A stretch of DNA of 64,000 bases from Streptococcus castoreus DSM 17536. Its GTDB lineage: Bacteria > Bacillota > Bacilli > Lactobacillales > Streptococcaceae. A program made the position numbers and the translations under genes. A model generated the notes under the pieces. The model saw only the letters and a program-made list of their open reading frames with translations. It was not told the origin of the DNA and did no database searches. Where the stretch lies: positions 62,001 to 126,000 of the forward strand of contig NZ_AUKZ01000003.1 in assembly GCF_000425025.1 (NCBI RefSeq). The letters run 5' to 3'. Shown here piece by piece: positions 1-8,510 of this stretch. Numbering within the stretch: position 1 is the stretch's first letter; each line of letters starts with the position of its first letter.

Positions 1-278
1 TTTTTCATGTGAATCGTGTTTTTGTTGGAACGGATGGTTTTAATCCTAACATTGGTTTTATGGGCAAGGACATGATGCGTTCTGAAGGTGTCCGTTATAT
101 GTCAGAAGCAGCTGACGAGATGATTATTTTGACCGATTCTAGCAAATTTTCAAAGCCTAGTCTTGTTCATCAGCTCTCTTTAGAAGCTGTTCATCGCGTG
201 ATTACAGATAGTGGGTTGGACAAGCAGTCTCGTGAGCTTTTAATGGCTCATCATATCACTCTTGATTTTGTATCTTAG
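1..278 (+). CDS. DeoR-family transcriptional regulator, C-terminal fragment
   Basis: The reading frame is open from the window edge and ends at a TAG at 276-278, so only the last ~92 residues are seen. The visible part reads as the C-terminal sugar-phosphate-sensing domain of a DeoR repressor (VFVGTDGF, then a run ending in an ILTDSSKF-like element). It lies 16 bases before the SorC regulator and the PTS/PflD genes, which suggests it belongs to the same carbohydrate locus. The HTH domain and any activase gene that may precede it are outside the window. The family call is firm; the ligand is unknown. Confidence 0.8.
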   Translation, partial: FHVNRVFVGTDGFNPNIGFMGKDMMRSEGVRYMSEAADEMIILTDSSKFSKPSLVHQLSLEAVHRVITDSGLDKQSRELLMAHHITLDFVS

Positions 279-294
279 AAGGTAGGTGGTGCAG

Positions 295-1275
295 ATGAAG
301 GAAGAGCGAAGACGTCTCCTTGCTAAGGTAGCTTACTTGCACTACATTCAAGGAAAAAGTCAAACCCTCATTTCAAAGGAGATGAATATATACCGGACAA
401 CGGTTTGTAGGATGCTGGCAAAGGCTAAAGCAGAAGGTATTGTTCGGATTGAAATAGCCGATTATGATGCTAATTTATTTGGTTTAGAAGAGTATGTTCG
501 CCAAAAGTATGGTTTGGAAAAGCTAGATATTGTTTCCAATCAAGTAGAAGATAGCCCAGTGGATACGCTTGTTAAGGTGTCTAAAACAGCAGCAGAAGTC
601 CTGCGCCACACCGTCAAAGATGGGGACAAGATTGGTTTGTCATGGGGAGCAACTTTATCGAGTTTGATTGACGAATTGGATCCCAAAGCTATGAAAGGCG
701 TTCTTATTTGTCCTTTGGCTGGTGGTCCAAGTCATATCAATGCCAAGTATCATGTCAACACTTTGGTTTATCGTTTGGCGAGAATTTTCCATGGGAGTAG
801 CGCCTTTATCAATGCTATGGTTGTTCAAGAAGATAAGCAGCTAACCAAGGGGATTTTACAGTCCAAATATTTTGAAGAAATCCTAGCGAGTTGGGATCAG
901 CTTGATCTTGCCTTGGTGGGAATTGGTGGAGAGCCTAATAGCCATGAGGAAAGTCAGTGGCGAGACTTGTTAACAAATAAGGATTATGAACAACTCAAAA
1001 GTGAAGAGGCCGTTGGGGAAGTTTGTTGTCGCTTCTTTGATCAAGGCGGTTGCCCTGTTTATAAGGGGTTGCAAGATCGAACAATTGGCATTTCCCTAGA
1101 GCAATTAGCACGTGTTCCAAAAACCATTGCTGTTGCAACGGGGCAATATAAGGCTAAGGCAATTTTAGCTGCGTTGAAGGCTGGATTTATCAATTATCTT
1201 GTGACTGATAAAGGGACCATGATGACCGTTTTAGCCTTGGACGGAGAGACAGCTTTTGCCCAAAACATTTTTTGA
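295..1275 (+). CDS. SorC-family sugar-responsive transcriptional regulator (module 1)
   Basis: A 326-residue protein with an N-terminal HTH (about residues 17-45, ending RTTVCRMLAKAKAEG) and a SorC-type sugar-phosphate-binding domain (about 60-320, with GLSWGATL and CPLAGGPSHIN). I chose the ATG at 295 because the paralogue at 6339 begins with the same MKEE-R sequence; a GTG at 286 is possible but poorly supported. It sits directly upstream of the lactose/cellobiose-type PTS and pflD, so it probably controls them. The effector is likely a phosphorylated product of that pathway, which is inference. Confidence 0.88.
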   Translation: MKEERRRLLAKVAYLHYIQGKSQTLISKEMNIYRTTVCRMLAKAKAEGIVRIEIADYDANLFGLEEYVRQKYGLEKLDIVSNQVEDSPVDTLVKVSKTAAEVLRHTVKDGDKIGLSWGATLSSLIDELDPKAMKGVLICPLAGGPSHINAKYHVNTLVYRLARIFHGSSAFINAMVVQEDKQLTKGILQSKYFEEILASWDQLDLALVGIGGEPNSHEESQWRDLLTNKDYEQLKSEEAVGEVCCRFFDQGGCPVYKGLQDRTIGISLEQLARVPKTIAVATGQYKAKAILAALKAGFINYLVTDKGTMMTVLALDGETAFAQNIF

Positions 1276-1637
1276 CATTTGAAAGGATTTAAATAGAGCT
1301 TGAGACGAGAAGTCTTGGCTTTTTTTGCGTTTAAGGAACATCTTTGGGGTTTGTTAAAAATATCTTAATAAGTGGATACTGTTTTGGGCTAATTGTTCTA
1401 TTCTTAAAGACCAAATGGTGAAAGATGTTACTATTAATTTTTCTTAGTTTTACAAAATAAACACCAGCACATTAGTGCATCATAATAAATATCGCACAAA
1501 TATATTGATCCTAAGAATGAAAGTGGTAGAATAAAGTTATCAACGAAACGAAAACAGTTACAAACGCAATAGAATTGTCTTTGAAAAAAAGACTTGTGAC
1601 CGTTGCATAAAACTAGAAATAAAAAAAGGAGTCAACA
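1276..1637 (+). promoter_or_regulatory. Intergenic region with terminator and leader of the first PTS/GRE operon
   Basis: A G/C-containing inverted repeat at about 1296-1320 followed by a T-run looks like the terminator of the regulator gene. The rest is AT-rich with no convincing gene. It must contain the promoter and operator for the PTS-pflD genes, but I could not assign -35 and -10 boxes with confidence. The ribosome-binding site AAAAAGGAG lies just ahead of 1638. Confidence 0.45.
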
Positions 1638-1958
1638 ATGGAATTGATTGTACCGGATCAAATGATTATGGGTTTAATTTTAAATGCAGGAAATGCCAAG
1701 CAACACATTTATCAAGCTTTAAAATTTGCGAAGTCTAAGGATTATGAAAACAGTGATAACGAAATAGCCTTAGCTGAAGATGCCTTGTTAGAAGCGCATA
1801 ACTTACAAACACAATTTCTTGCTCAAGAAGCTAGTGGTAACAAATCGGAAATAACAGCTTTATTTGTTCATTCGCAAGACCATTTAATGACAACCATTAC
1901 AGAGATTAATCTCATTAAAGAAATTATTGAACTTCGTAGAGAGTTAGTGACCAAATAA
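1638..1958 (+). CDS. PTS lactose/cellobiose-family EIIA component (module 1)
   Basis: A 106-residue all-helical EIIA of the lactose/cellobiose family. The phospho-accepting histidine lies in the VHSQDHLMT motif near the C-terminus, the family signature. It starts at an ATG with AAAAAGGAG upstream and is followed by EIIB and EIIC genes with short gaps (29 and 9 bases), a clear operon. It passes phosphate from HPr to the EIIB. Sugar identity cannot be read from EIIA alone; the downstream GRE suggests an anhydrohexitol or related polyol rather than lactose. Confidence 0.93.
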   Translation: MELIVPDQMIMGLILNAGNAKQHIYQALKFAKSKDYENSDNEIALAEDALLEAHNLQTQFLAQEASGNKSEITALFVHSQDHLMTTITEINLIKEIIELRRELVTK

Positions 1959-1987
1959 AACTTAATCATTAAAAAAGGAGGCTAGAT

Positions 1988-2296
1988 ATGATCAAAATCG
2001 GTTTGTTTTGTGCAGCAGGATTTTCGACTGGAATGTTGGTGAATAACATGAAAGTAGCAGCAGAGGAAAAAGGAGTTGCATGTGAGATTGATGCTTATTC
2101 GCAAGGGAAGTTGGCAGATTATGCTCCAACCATTGATGTCGCTCTCTTAGGTCCTCAAGTGGCTTACACTTTGGATAATTCAGAAGCAATTTGTAAGAAG
2201 AATGGGGTTCCGATTGCAGTTATTCCAATGGCAGACTATGGGATGTTAGATGGAAACAAGGTGCTTGACTTAGCCCTTAGCCTTATCAAAGAATAG
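1988..2296 (+). CDS. PTS lactose/cellobiose-family EIIB component (module 1)
   Basis: A 102-residue cytoplasmic EIIB. The N-terminal loop LFCAAGFSTGMLV holds the phosphocysteine (C-x2-G-x-ST pattern) typical of cellobiose-type EIIB. An AAAAAGGAGG ribosome-binding site precedes the ATG. It carries phosphate from EIIA (upstream) to the sugar bound by EIIC (downstream). Nothing is truncated. Confidence 0.92.
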   Translation: MIKIGLFCAAGFSTGMLVNNMKVAAEEKGVACEIDAYSQGKLADYAPTIDVALLGPQVAYTLDNSEAICKKNGVPIAVIPMADYGMLDGNKVLDLALSLIKE

Positions 2297-2305
2297 GAGT
2301 TAACT

Positions 2306-3607
2306 ATGGCAAAGATGAATGTTCAAAAAATAATCATGCCAATCATGAAGTTCGTTAATATGCGTGGCATCATTGCGTTAAAAGATGGTATGTTAGCCAT
2401 TTTACCGCTAACGGTTGTCGGAAGTCTTTTTTTGATTATGGGTCAGATTCCTTTTCAAGGGGTAAATGATGCGATTGCTCGTGTCTTTGGACCTGATTGG
2501 ACAGAGCCATTCATGCAGGTTTATCATGGGACCTTTGCTATTATGGGCTTGATTTCCTGCTTTGCCATTGGTTATTCTTATGCGAAGAATTCTGGTGTTG
2601 AGCCGCTACCTTCTGGCGTTTTATCCTTATCATCCTTCTTTATTCTATTGAAGTCATCTTATGTGCCAGCCAAGGGTGAAGCAATTAGTGAGGCTATTAG
2701 TAAAGTGTGGTTTGGTGGTCAAGGGATTATTGGGGCTATTATTGTTGGTTTGGTGGTCGGGGCAATTTATACCGAGTTCATTCGTCGCCACATTGTTATC
2801 AAAATGCCAGAGCAAGTACCACAAGCGATCGCTAAACAATTTGAAGCAATGATTCCGGCCTTTGTTATCTTTACGCTGTCAATGATGATTTATATTATTG
2901 CTAAACTGATTACTGGCGGTACCTTTATTGAAATGATTTACGCTGCCATCCAAGTACCTCTTCAAGGCTTGACTGGCTCGTTATATGGTGCTATTGGAAT
3001 TGCCTTTTTTATTTCTTTTTTGTGGTGGTTTGGAGTGCATGGGCAATCCGTCGTCAACGGTATTGTGACAGCTTTGCTCTTATCAAACTTAGACGCTAAT
3101 AAAGCCTTGATGGCAACAGGTAACCTCTCTTTGGATAAGGGAGCGCATGTGGTAACTCAACAATTTTTGGATAGTTTCTTGATTTTATCAGGTTCCGGCA
3201 TTACCTTTGGTTTGGTTGTCGCCATGGTTTTTGCCGCCAAATCAAAACAATATCGGGCACTAGGTAAGGTTGCTGCTTTCCCAGCACTTTTCAATGTTAA
3301 TGAACCGGTTGTCTTTGGCTTTCCAATTGTGATGAATCCAGTCATGTTCTTGCCATTTATCTTGGTACCAGTAGTAGCAGCGCTTCTTGTGTATGGTGCT
3401 ATTGCCATTGGTTTTATGCAACCTTTTGCAGGAGTTACTTTGCCTTGGTCAACACCAGCCATTATTTCAGGCTTTATGGTTGGTGGTTGGCAAGGTGCTT
3501 TGGTACAAGTAGCTATCTTGGTCATGTCAACTGTAATTTATTTCCCATTCTTTAAACTTCAAGATAACATTGCCTACCAAAATGAAACAGCAGCAGAAAC
3601 AGTTTAA
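2306..3607 (+). CDS. PTS lactose/cellobiose-family EIIC permease (module 1)
   Basis: A 433-residue polytopic membrane protein with about ten hydrophobic segments, typical length for CelB-type EIIC. The segment with NVNEPVVFG near residue 330 is the conserved substrate-binding signature of this family. It is the sugar channel of the PTS encoded by the two preceding genes. A terminator-like hairpin follows at 3625-3655, before pflD, so pflD may be read through or have its own promoter. Confidence 0.93.
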   Translation: MAKMNVQKIIMPIMKFVNMRGIIALKDGMLAILPLTVVGSLFLIMGQIPFQGVNDAIARVFGPDWTEPFMQVYHGTFAIMGLISCFAIGYSYAKNSGVEPLPSGVLSLSSFFILLKSSYVPAKGEAISEAISKVWFGGQGIIGAIIVGLVVGAIYTEFIRRHIVIKMPEQVPQAIAKQFEAMIPAFVIFTLSMMIYIIAKLITGGTFIEMIYAAIQVPLQGLTGSLYGAIGIAFFISFLWWFGVHGQSVVNGIVTALLLSNLDANKALMATGNLSLDKGAHVVTQQFLDSFLILSGSGITFGLVVAMVFAAKSKQYRALGKVAAFPALFNVNEPVVFGFPIVMNPVMFLPFILVPVVAALLVYGAIAIGFMQPFAGVTLPWSTPAIISGFMVGGWQGALVQVAILVMSTVIYFPFFKLQDNIAYQNETAAETV

Positions 3608-3624
3608 TGCTTGGGTTGAATCTC

Positions 3625-3655
3625 AAAGACCATCTCTAGTTGGGGATGGTCTTTT
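3625..3655 (+). terminator. Hairpin after EIIC
   Basis: A 9-bp perfect stem (AAGACCATC / GATGGTCTT) with a 10-base loop, followed by only two further T bases. The weak T-tract suggests partial termination, letting some transcripts continue into pflD. Confidence 0.55.
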
Positions 3656-3799
3656 GGAAAGAAAAGGGTATTTGCACTATTGTGCAAGATTGAGTGACTT
3701 TTAATTCTCGAGTGCAAGCATTTCCAATAGCCTTGAGATATGGTAAAATATTTACGAAAGAAAGATTTATACTTACGAAAGAAATAAAGGAGATGGAAA

Positions 3800-6217
3800 A
3801 TGACTGAAATAAAGCCCCCATATTTTGGCGAATTAACAGGTAGGATGAGCCAGTACCGCGAAGCTGTTTTAGATAAGAAACCTTATATTGATGCGGAACG
3901 TGCTATCTTAGTTACAGAAGCCTACAAAAAACATCAAAACAAGCCAGCTAACCTTAAACGGGCTTATATGTTACAAAATATCTTGGAAAATATGACAATT
4001 TATATCGAAGAGGAAAGTTTGATTGCCGGCAACCAAGCCTCGTCAAACAAGGATGCTCCAATTTTTCCAGAGTACACTTTGGAATTTGTTATGAACGAAC
4101 TTGATCTCTTTGAAAAACGTGATGGAGATGTTTTTTATATCACGGAAGAAACCAAGCAGCAGCTACGAGAGATTGCCCCATTTTGGGAAAACAATAACCT
4201 ACGTGCTCGCTGCGGTGTCTTGCTTCCAGAAGAAGTACAAGTCTATATGGAAACGGGCTTCTTTGGCATGGAAGGCAAGATGAATTCAGGAGATGCCCAT
4301 TTAGCTGTTAATTACCAAAAGCTGTTGGAACATGGGTTGAAAGGGTTTGAAGAAAGAGCACGTGCTGCTAAGGCTGCGCTTGATTTGACTATTCCTGAAA
4401 ATATTGACAAGTACCATTTTTACGACTCAGTCATTATCGTGATTGATGCGGTCAAGACTTATGCAGAGCGCTATGCTCGTTTGGCAAGAGAATTAGCAGA
4501 AAAAGCCAACCCAAAACGTCAAGTAGAATTATTAGAAATTGCACGTATTTGTGACAAAGTTCCTTATGAGCCAGCAGAGACCTTTGCAGAAGCCGTGCAA
4601 TCGGTCTGGTTTATCCAGTGTATCTTGCAAATCGAGTCCAATGGACATTCGTTATCCTATGGTCGTTTTGACCAATACATGTACCCGTATGTGAAGGCTG
4701 ATTTGGAAGCTGGACGTGAAACGCAAGATTCTATCGTTGAACGCTTGACCAATCTTTGGATTAAAACTTTGACCATTAATAAAGTGCGTAGCCAAGCCCA
4801 TACCTTCTCATCAGCGGGTAGCCCACTTTACCAAAACGTGACGATAGGTGGTCAAACAAGAGACAAACAAGATGCGGTTAACCCACTATCATACCTTGTC
4901 TTACGTAGTGTAGCCCAAACCAAATTACCACAACCAAACTTAACTGTTCGTTACCACAAAGGTCTAGACAATGCCTTTATGAATGAATGTATTGAAGTCA
5001 TGAAACTTGGCTTTGGCATGCCAGCTATGAATAACGATGAAATCATTATTCCATCTTTCATTAAAAAAGGTGTTCTCGAAGAAGATGCCTACGACTATTC
5101 TGCTATTGGCTGTGTGGAAACAGCTGTGCCAGGCAAATGGGGCTACCGTTGTACTGGTATGAGTTACATCAATTTCCCTAAAATTTTGCTGATTACCATG
5201 AACGACGGTATTGACCCAGCTTCAGGCAAACGTTTTGCGACAGGTCATGGTCACTTCAGAGACATGACGTCTTACGAAGAATTAAAAGCAGCATGGGATG
5301 CAACTTTACGCGAAATCACCCGCATGAGTGTTATCGTTGAAAATGCCATTGACTTGGGGCTAGAACGTGAAGTGCCAGATATTCTTTGCTCAGTCTTGAC
5401 AGATGATTGTATCGGCAGAGGCAAGACCTTGAAAGAAGGCGGAGCTGTCTACGACTATATTTCTGGGCTTCAAGTGGGAATAGCAAATCTTTCGGATTCC
5501 TTAGCTGCGCTGAAAAAATTAGTTTTTGAAGAAGGTCGCTTGACCCCAGAAGAACTCTGGCATGCCCTTGAAAGTGACTTTGCGGGTGAGCGTGGCGAGG
5601 AAATTCGTCAGATGCTGATTAATGATGCCCCAAAATATGGTAACGATGATGATTATGCGGATAATTTAGTGGTGGAAGCTTATAACACCTATATTGACGA
5701 AATTGCTAAGTACCCGAATACCCGTTATGGTCGTGGTCCAATCGGAGGTATTCGTTATTCTGGAACGTCATCAATCTCAGCCAATGTTGGTCAAGGAAAA
5801 GGGACCTTAGCCACTCCAGACGGGCGTCATGCAGGAACACCTTTAGCAGAAGGTTGTTCACCCGAACACAGCATGGATAAAAAAGGACCAACATCAGTCC
5901 TTAAATCGGTTGCCAAATTACCGACAGATGAAATTGTCGGAGGTGTCTTATTGAATCAAAAAGTCAACCCACAAACCTTGTCAAAAGAAGCAGACAAGAT
6001 AAAATTGATAGCCTTGCTTCGCACGTTCTTCAATCGCTTACATGGCTATCATATCCAATACAATGTGGTTTCTCGTGAGACCCTGATTGATGCCCAAAAT
6101 CATCCTGAAAAACACCGTGACTTAATCGTCCGTGTCGCTGGCTATTCTGCCTTTTTCAATGTCTTGTCGAAAGCCACTCAGAATGATATTATTGAACGTA
6201 CCGAACATACGCTTTAG
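3800..6217 (+). CDS. pflD: Glycyl radical enzyme PflD, probable anhydrohexitol-phosphate ring-opening dehydratase
   Basis: An 805-residue glycyl radical enzyme. The radical glycine is G781 in RVAGYSAFF, and the catalytic cysteine is C438 in AIGCVETAVPG. The Cys-Val-Glu loop is that of GRE eliminases/dehydratases; pyruvate formate-lyase has two adjacent cysteines instead, so the common label 'formate acetyltransferase 2' is misleading. E. coli PflD and YbiW, with matching PTS, FSA and GldA neighbours, are reported to open 1,5-anhydrohexitol 6-phosphates to 1-deoxyfructose 6-phosphate. I infer the same here; exact epimer preference is unknown. It needs a radical-SAM activase, none of which lies directly beside it. 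Confidence 0.85.
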   Translation: MTEIKPPYFGELTGRMSQYREAVLDKKPYIDAERAILVTEAYKKHQNKPANLKRAYMLQNILENMTIYIEEESLIAGNQASSNKDAPIFPEYTLEFVMNELDLFEKRDGDVFYITEETKQQLREIAPFWENNNLRARCGVLLPEEVQVYMETGFFGMEGKMNSGDAHLAVNYQKLLEHGLKGFEERARAAKAALDLTIPENIDKYHFYDSVIIVIDAVKTYAERYARLARELAEKANPKRQVELLEIARICDKVPYEPAETFAEAVQSVWFIQCILQIESNGHSLSYGRFDQYMYPYVKADLEAGRETQDSIVERLTNLWIKTLTINKVRSQAHTFSSAGSPLYQNVTIGGQTRDKQDAVNPLSYLVLRSVAQTKLPQPNLTVRYHKGLDNAFMNECIEVMKLGFGMPAMNNDEIIIPSFIKKGVLEEDAYDYSAIGCVETAVPGKWGYRCTGMSYINFPKILLITMNDGIDPASGKRFATGHGHFRDMTSYEELKAAWDATLREITRMSVIVENAIDLGLEREVPDILCSVLTDDCIGRGKTLKEGGAVYDYISGLQVGIANLSDSLAALKKLVFEEGRLTPEELWHALESDFAGERGEEIRQMLINDAPKYGNDDDYADNLVVEAYNTYIDEIAKYPNTRYGRGPIGGIRYSGTSSISANVGQGKGTLATPDGRHAGTPLAEGCSPEHSMDKKGPTSVLKSVAKLPTDEIVGGVLLNQKVNPQTLSKEADKIKLIALLRTFFNRLHGYHIQYNVVSRETLIDAQNHPEKHRDLIVRVAGYSAFFNVLSKATQNDIIERTEHTL

Positions 6218-6228
6218 GAGATATGTGT

Positions 6229-6270
6229 TATCGATAAGGGGATCTTCTGACGAGAATCCTCTTGTCGATA
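6229..6270 (+). terminator. Hairpin after pflD
   Basis: A 15-bp stem with two G-U wobbles starts 12 bases after the pflD stop and closes a 12-base loop. A T-rich tract (CTTTTTTAG) follows about 17 bases later rather than at once, so it may be an attenuator or processing element rather than a classic terminator. Confidence 0.45.
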
Positions 6271-6338
6271 TAAAGTAGACTGGCTTTTTTAGAAAAGTTG
6301 AGCTATCATAGAGTAAACTAACGTAGGGTAGGAATGCT

Positions 6339-7298
6339 ATGAAAGAAGAAAAACGAAAACAACTAGTAAAAGTTGCCTACTTGTATTACATTGAAGATAT
6401 GAAACAAGATGACATTGCTAGAGAGTTTGGTATTTATCGAACAACCGTTAGTCGGATGCTGACTCAGGCGAAACGTGAAGGTATCGTCCAAATTAACGTT
6501 GAAGATTTTAACCCAGAAATTTTTAAATTAGAGACCTTTTTCAAAAAAGAGTATGGACTAAAGCATATCGAAATTACTCCAACTTCTGAAACGGATTCTG
6601 AAGCAGATAGAGAAGATCGCTTGGCTGCTTTAGCAGGACAATGGTTACGTAAAAATATTAAAGAGGGTGATACCATTGGTTTGGCTTGGGGAGCAAGTAT
6701 TGGCAAAGCAGTTAATTACATAGCCCCTAAATTTTTAGATGACGTTACTTTTGCGCCTATAGTCGGAGGACCAAGTCGCATTAATTCAAAGTATCATATC
6801 AATACTCTTGTTTATGAGTTGGCCAGGAAATTTCATGGACAAAGTATTTTTGTTAATGCAGCTGTCGTTCAAGAAAGTAAGGAATTAGCAGACGGAATTT
6901 TCAATTCTAAATATTTTAAAGAACTTCGTGAGACTTGGAAACATTTAAATATGGTGATTTTAGGGGTAGGAGGAGTTCTTTCTTATCGAAAAAGTCAATG
7001 GCGTGATTTGATTGATGAAGAAGATTATGAGGACTTAAAATTAAGAGAAGCAGTGGGAGACTGTTGTTGTCGCTTTTTTGACCAAAATGGTAAAATTTTA
7101 AAAGGTCGTTTGGACCAAAGAACAATTGGGTTACCACTTGAGGATTTAAGCACGATTGAAAATTCTGTTGCAATTGCAAGAGGAAAGGCGAAAGCTAGGG
7201 CTATAAGAGCCTTGCTCAAAAAAGGTTATATTAATACCTTGTTAACAGACCAAGAGACCTTGATGGCTATATTAAAATTAGACAAGAAATGCTTATAA
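6339..7298 (+). CDS. SorC-family sugar-responsive transcriptional regulator (module 2)
   Basis: A 319-residue paralogue of the regulator at 295-1275. It shares the N-terminal sequence MKEE-R and the HTH (IYRTTVSRMLTQAKREG), then a sugar-phosphate-binding domain with GLAWGASIG and APIVGGPSRIN. It opens the second PTS/GRE module and probably controls it. Its position between pflD and the second PTS suggests that the module entered, or was duplicated, as a regulator-plus-pathway unit. Its ligand could differ from that of the first regulator; this cannot be decided from sequence. Confidence 0.88.
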   Translation: MKEEKRKQLVKVAYLYYIEDMKQDDIAREFGIYRTTVSRMLTQAKREGIVQINVEDFNPEIFKLETFFKKEYGLKHIEITPTSETDSEADREDRLAALAGQWLRKNIKEGDTIGLAWGASIGKAVNYIAPKFLDDVTFAPIVGGPSRINSKYHINTLVYELARKFHGQSIFVNAAVVQESKELADGIFNSKYFKELRETWKHLNMVILGVGGVLSYRKSQWRDLIDEEDYEDLKLREAVGDCCCRFFDQNGKILKGRLDQRTIGLPLEDLSTIENSVAIARGKAKARAIRALLKKGYINTLLTDQETLMAILKLDKKCL

Positions 7299-7324
7299 AA
7301 AAGATACTAGAGCGTTAATAAACA

Positions 7325-7380
7325 ATACTTCCTTGTGGTGATACCATAATATTTTCGCAACTTTATCACATCGGAAGTAT
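7325..7380. repeat. Long imperfect inverted repeat downstream of regulator 2
   Basis: Arms begin ATACTTCC (7325-7332) and end GGAAGTAT (7373-7380); the inner TGTGGTGATA / TATCACA parts also pair with a small bulge. It lies in the space before the second PTS and could be a terminator stem or an operator for the regulator. Confidence 0.5.
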
Positions 7381-7474
7381 CAATCTTGACTCGCTTCGCT
7401 TGCTAAGAATCTATCTTTAAATTTAGGATTGTTTTCATTCATTTTTAATAAAATAAGTTTGTATACGTCCTGAT

Positions 7475-7498
7475 ACGATCATATTTGATCGTTTTTTT
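7475..7498 (+). terminator. Rho-independent terminator of SorC regulator 2
   Basis: A 7-bp stem ACGATCA / TGATCGT with a 4-base loop runs straight into seven T bases. It separates the regulator transcript from the downstream PTS operon. Confidence 0.8.
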
Positions 7499-7556
7499 AT
7501 GAGTAAAATAAGCACATTTGTGCTCATTTTAGAGAAAATGAATTATTGTTCGATTA

Positions 7557-7570
7557 TGTAAACGCTTACC
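7557..7570. promoter_or_regulatory. cre box (CcpA operator) upstream of second PTS
   Basis: TGTAAACGCTTACC agrees with the CcpA consensus TGWAARCGYTWNCW at 13 of 14 positions. It lies about 140 bases before the EIIA start, which implies catabolite control of the second module. A small palindrome, AGCACATTTGTGCT (7511-7524), lies just upstream. The remaining 7571-7709 stretch shows no gene. Confidence 0.7.
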
Positions 7571-7709
7571 AACACTATGTTTCCACCAAATAAGATGGCT
7601 AATGACTATCAATTGATGTAGAAAGAATAAATTAGCTACGGTAAGATAAACTGAGAAAAGGAATAAGCCCCTAAAAATATTTTAAAATGCAGAAAGGAGG
7701 GTATGCAAG

Positions 7710-8171
7710 ATGGAAGTTACTCGTAAAGAATTAATCAATCTAGAGTTAACAGAAGAGACGAAGGAGACTGTCATTCAGTCATTAGCTAAACAAATTGATG
7801 CTTGTGGTCTGATTGAAAGTTTTGATACTTATTATGACAGTGTCTTGGAGCGAGAAGCGTTAACCTCAACAGGTATTGGGTTTGGGATTGCAATTCCTCA
7901 TGGGAAAAGCCTTGCTGTAAAAGAATGTGCGGTGGCTTTTGGGCGTCTGAGTCAGGAAGTTGATTGGGAAAGCCTTGATAACGAACCAGTTAAAATGGTC
8001 TTTCTCTTGGCAGTTCCAGAAAGCTGTTCAGGAAATCAACATTTGAAAATTATAGCTAGCTTGTCCCGTAAGTTAATTCATGAAGACTTTAGAACTTCAT
8101 TAGAGAAAAGTAAGAATTCTCAAGAAATTGTAGATTTAATTAATGACTGTTTACAAAATATGATGTCATAA
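7710..8171 (+). CDS. PTS fructose/mannitol-family EIIA component (module 2)
   Basis: A 153-residue EIIA of the fructose/mannitol (PtsN-like) superfamily. The active-site histidine is in GIAIPHGKS. The AGAAAGGAGGG ribosome-binding site supports the ATG at 7710. This differs in fold and family from the module-1 EIIA, so the two PTS are not simple duplicates. EIIB and EIIC follow with 13- and 11-base gaps. E. coli Frw, in the talC-gldA-pflDC locus, is also a fructose-like PTS, which supports a shared role with the GRE downstream. Confidence 0.9.
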   Translation: MEVTRKELINLELTEETKETVIQSLAKQIDACGLIESFDTYYDSVLEREALTSTGIGFGIAIPHGKSLAVKECAVAFGRLSQEVDWESLDNEPVKMVFLLAVPESCSGNQHLKIIASLSRKLIHEDFRTSLEKSKNSQEIVDLINDCLQNMMS

Positions 8172-8184
8172 AAGGAGAATATTT

Positions 8185-8499
8185 ATGTTAAAACTAGTTG
8201 CTGTTACCGCTTGTCCTTCAGGAGTTGCCCATACTTACCTTGCTGCTGAAAGTTTGGAGGTGGCTGCAAAAAAATTAGGAATTAGTCTTTTTGTTGAAAC
8301 ACAAGGGTCTATTGGTATAGAAAATGAATTAAGCAAACAAGCTATTCAAGAAGCAGATGCTGTTATTTTAACAAATGCTATCGCTATCAAAAATGAAGAA
8401 CGTTTTAAAGGAAAACCAGTTATACGAGTTAGTCCAGCTGATTGTATAAAAAAAGCAGATGTTATTTGTAAAAAATTACAAGAAAAACTAGCTAAATAA
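8185..8499 (+). CDS. PTS fructose-family EIIB component (module 2)
   Basis: A 104-residue EIIB with the fructose-family phosphocysteine loop TACPSGVAHTYLAAE near the N-terminus and the ETQGSIG motif at about 39-45. AAAGGAG precedes the ATG. It receives phosphate from the EIIA at 7710 and passes it to the sugar carried by the EIIC at 8511. Confidence 0.93.
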   Translation: MLKLVAVTACPSGVAHTYLAAESLEVAAKKLGISLFVETQGSIGIENELSKQAIQEADAVILTNAIAIKNEERFKGKPVIRVSPADCIKKADVICKKLQEKLAK

Positions 8500-8510
8500 A
8501 GGAGTAGCAC

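Noticed and set aside
3157..3525. Minus-strand frame of 122 codons inside the EIIC gene
   Set aside because: Antisense to a clear membrane permease with strong family motifs; composition reflects the sense strand.
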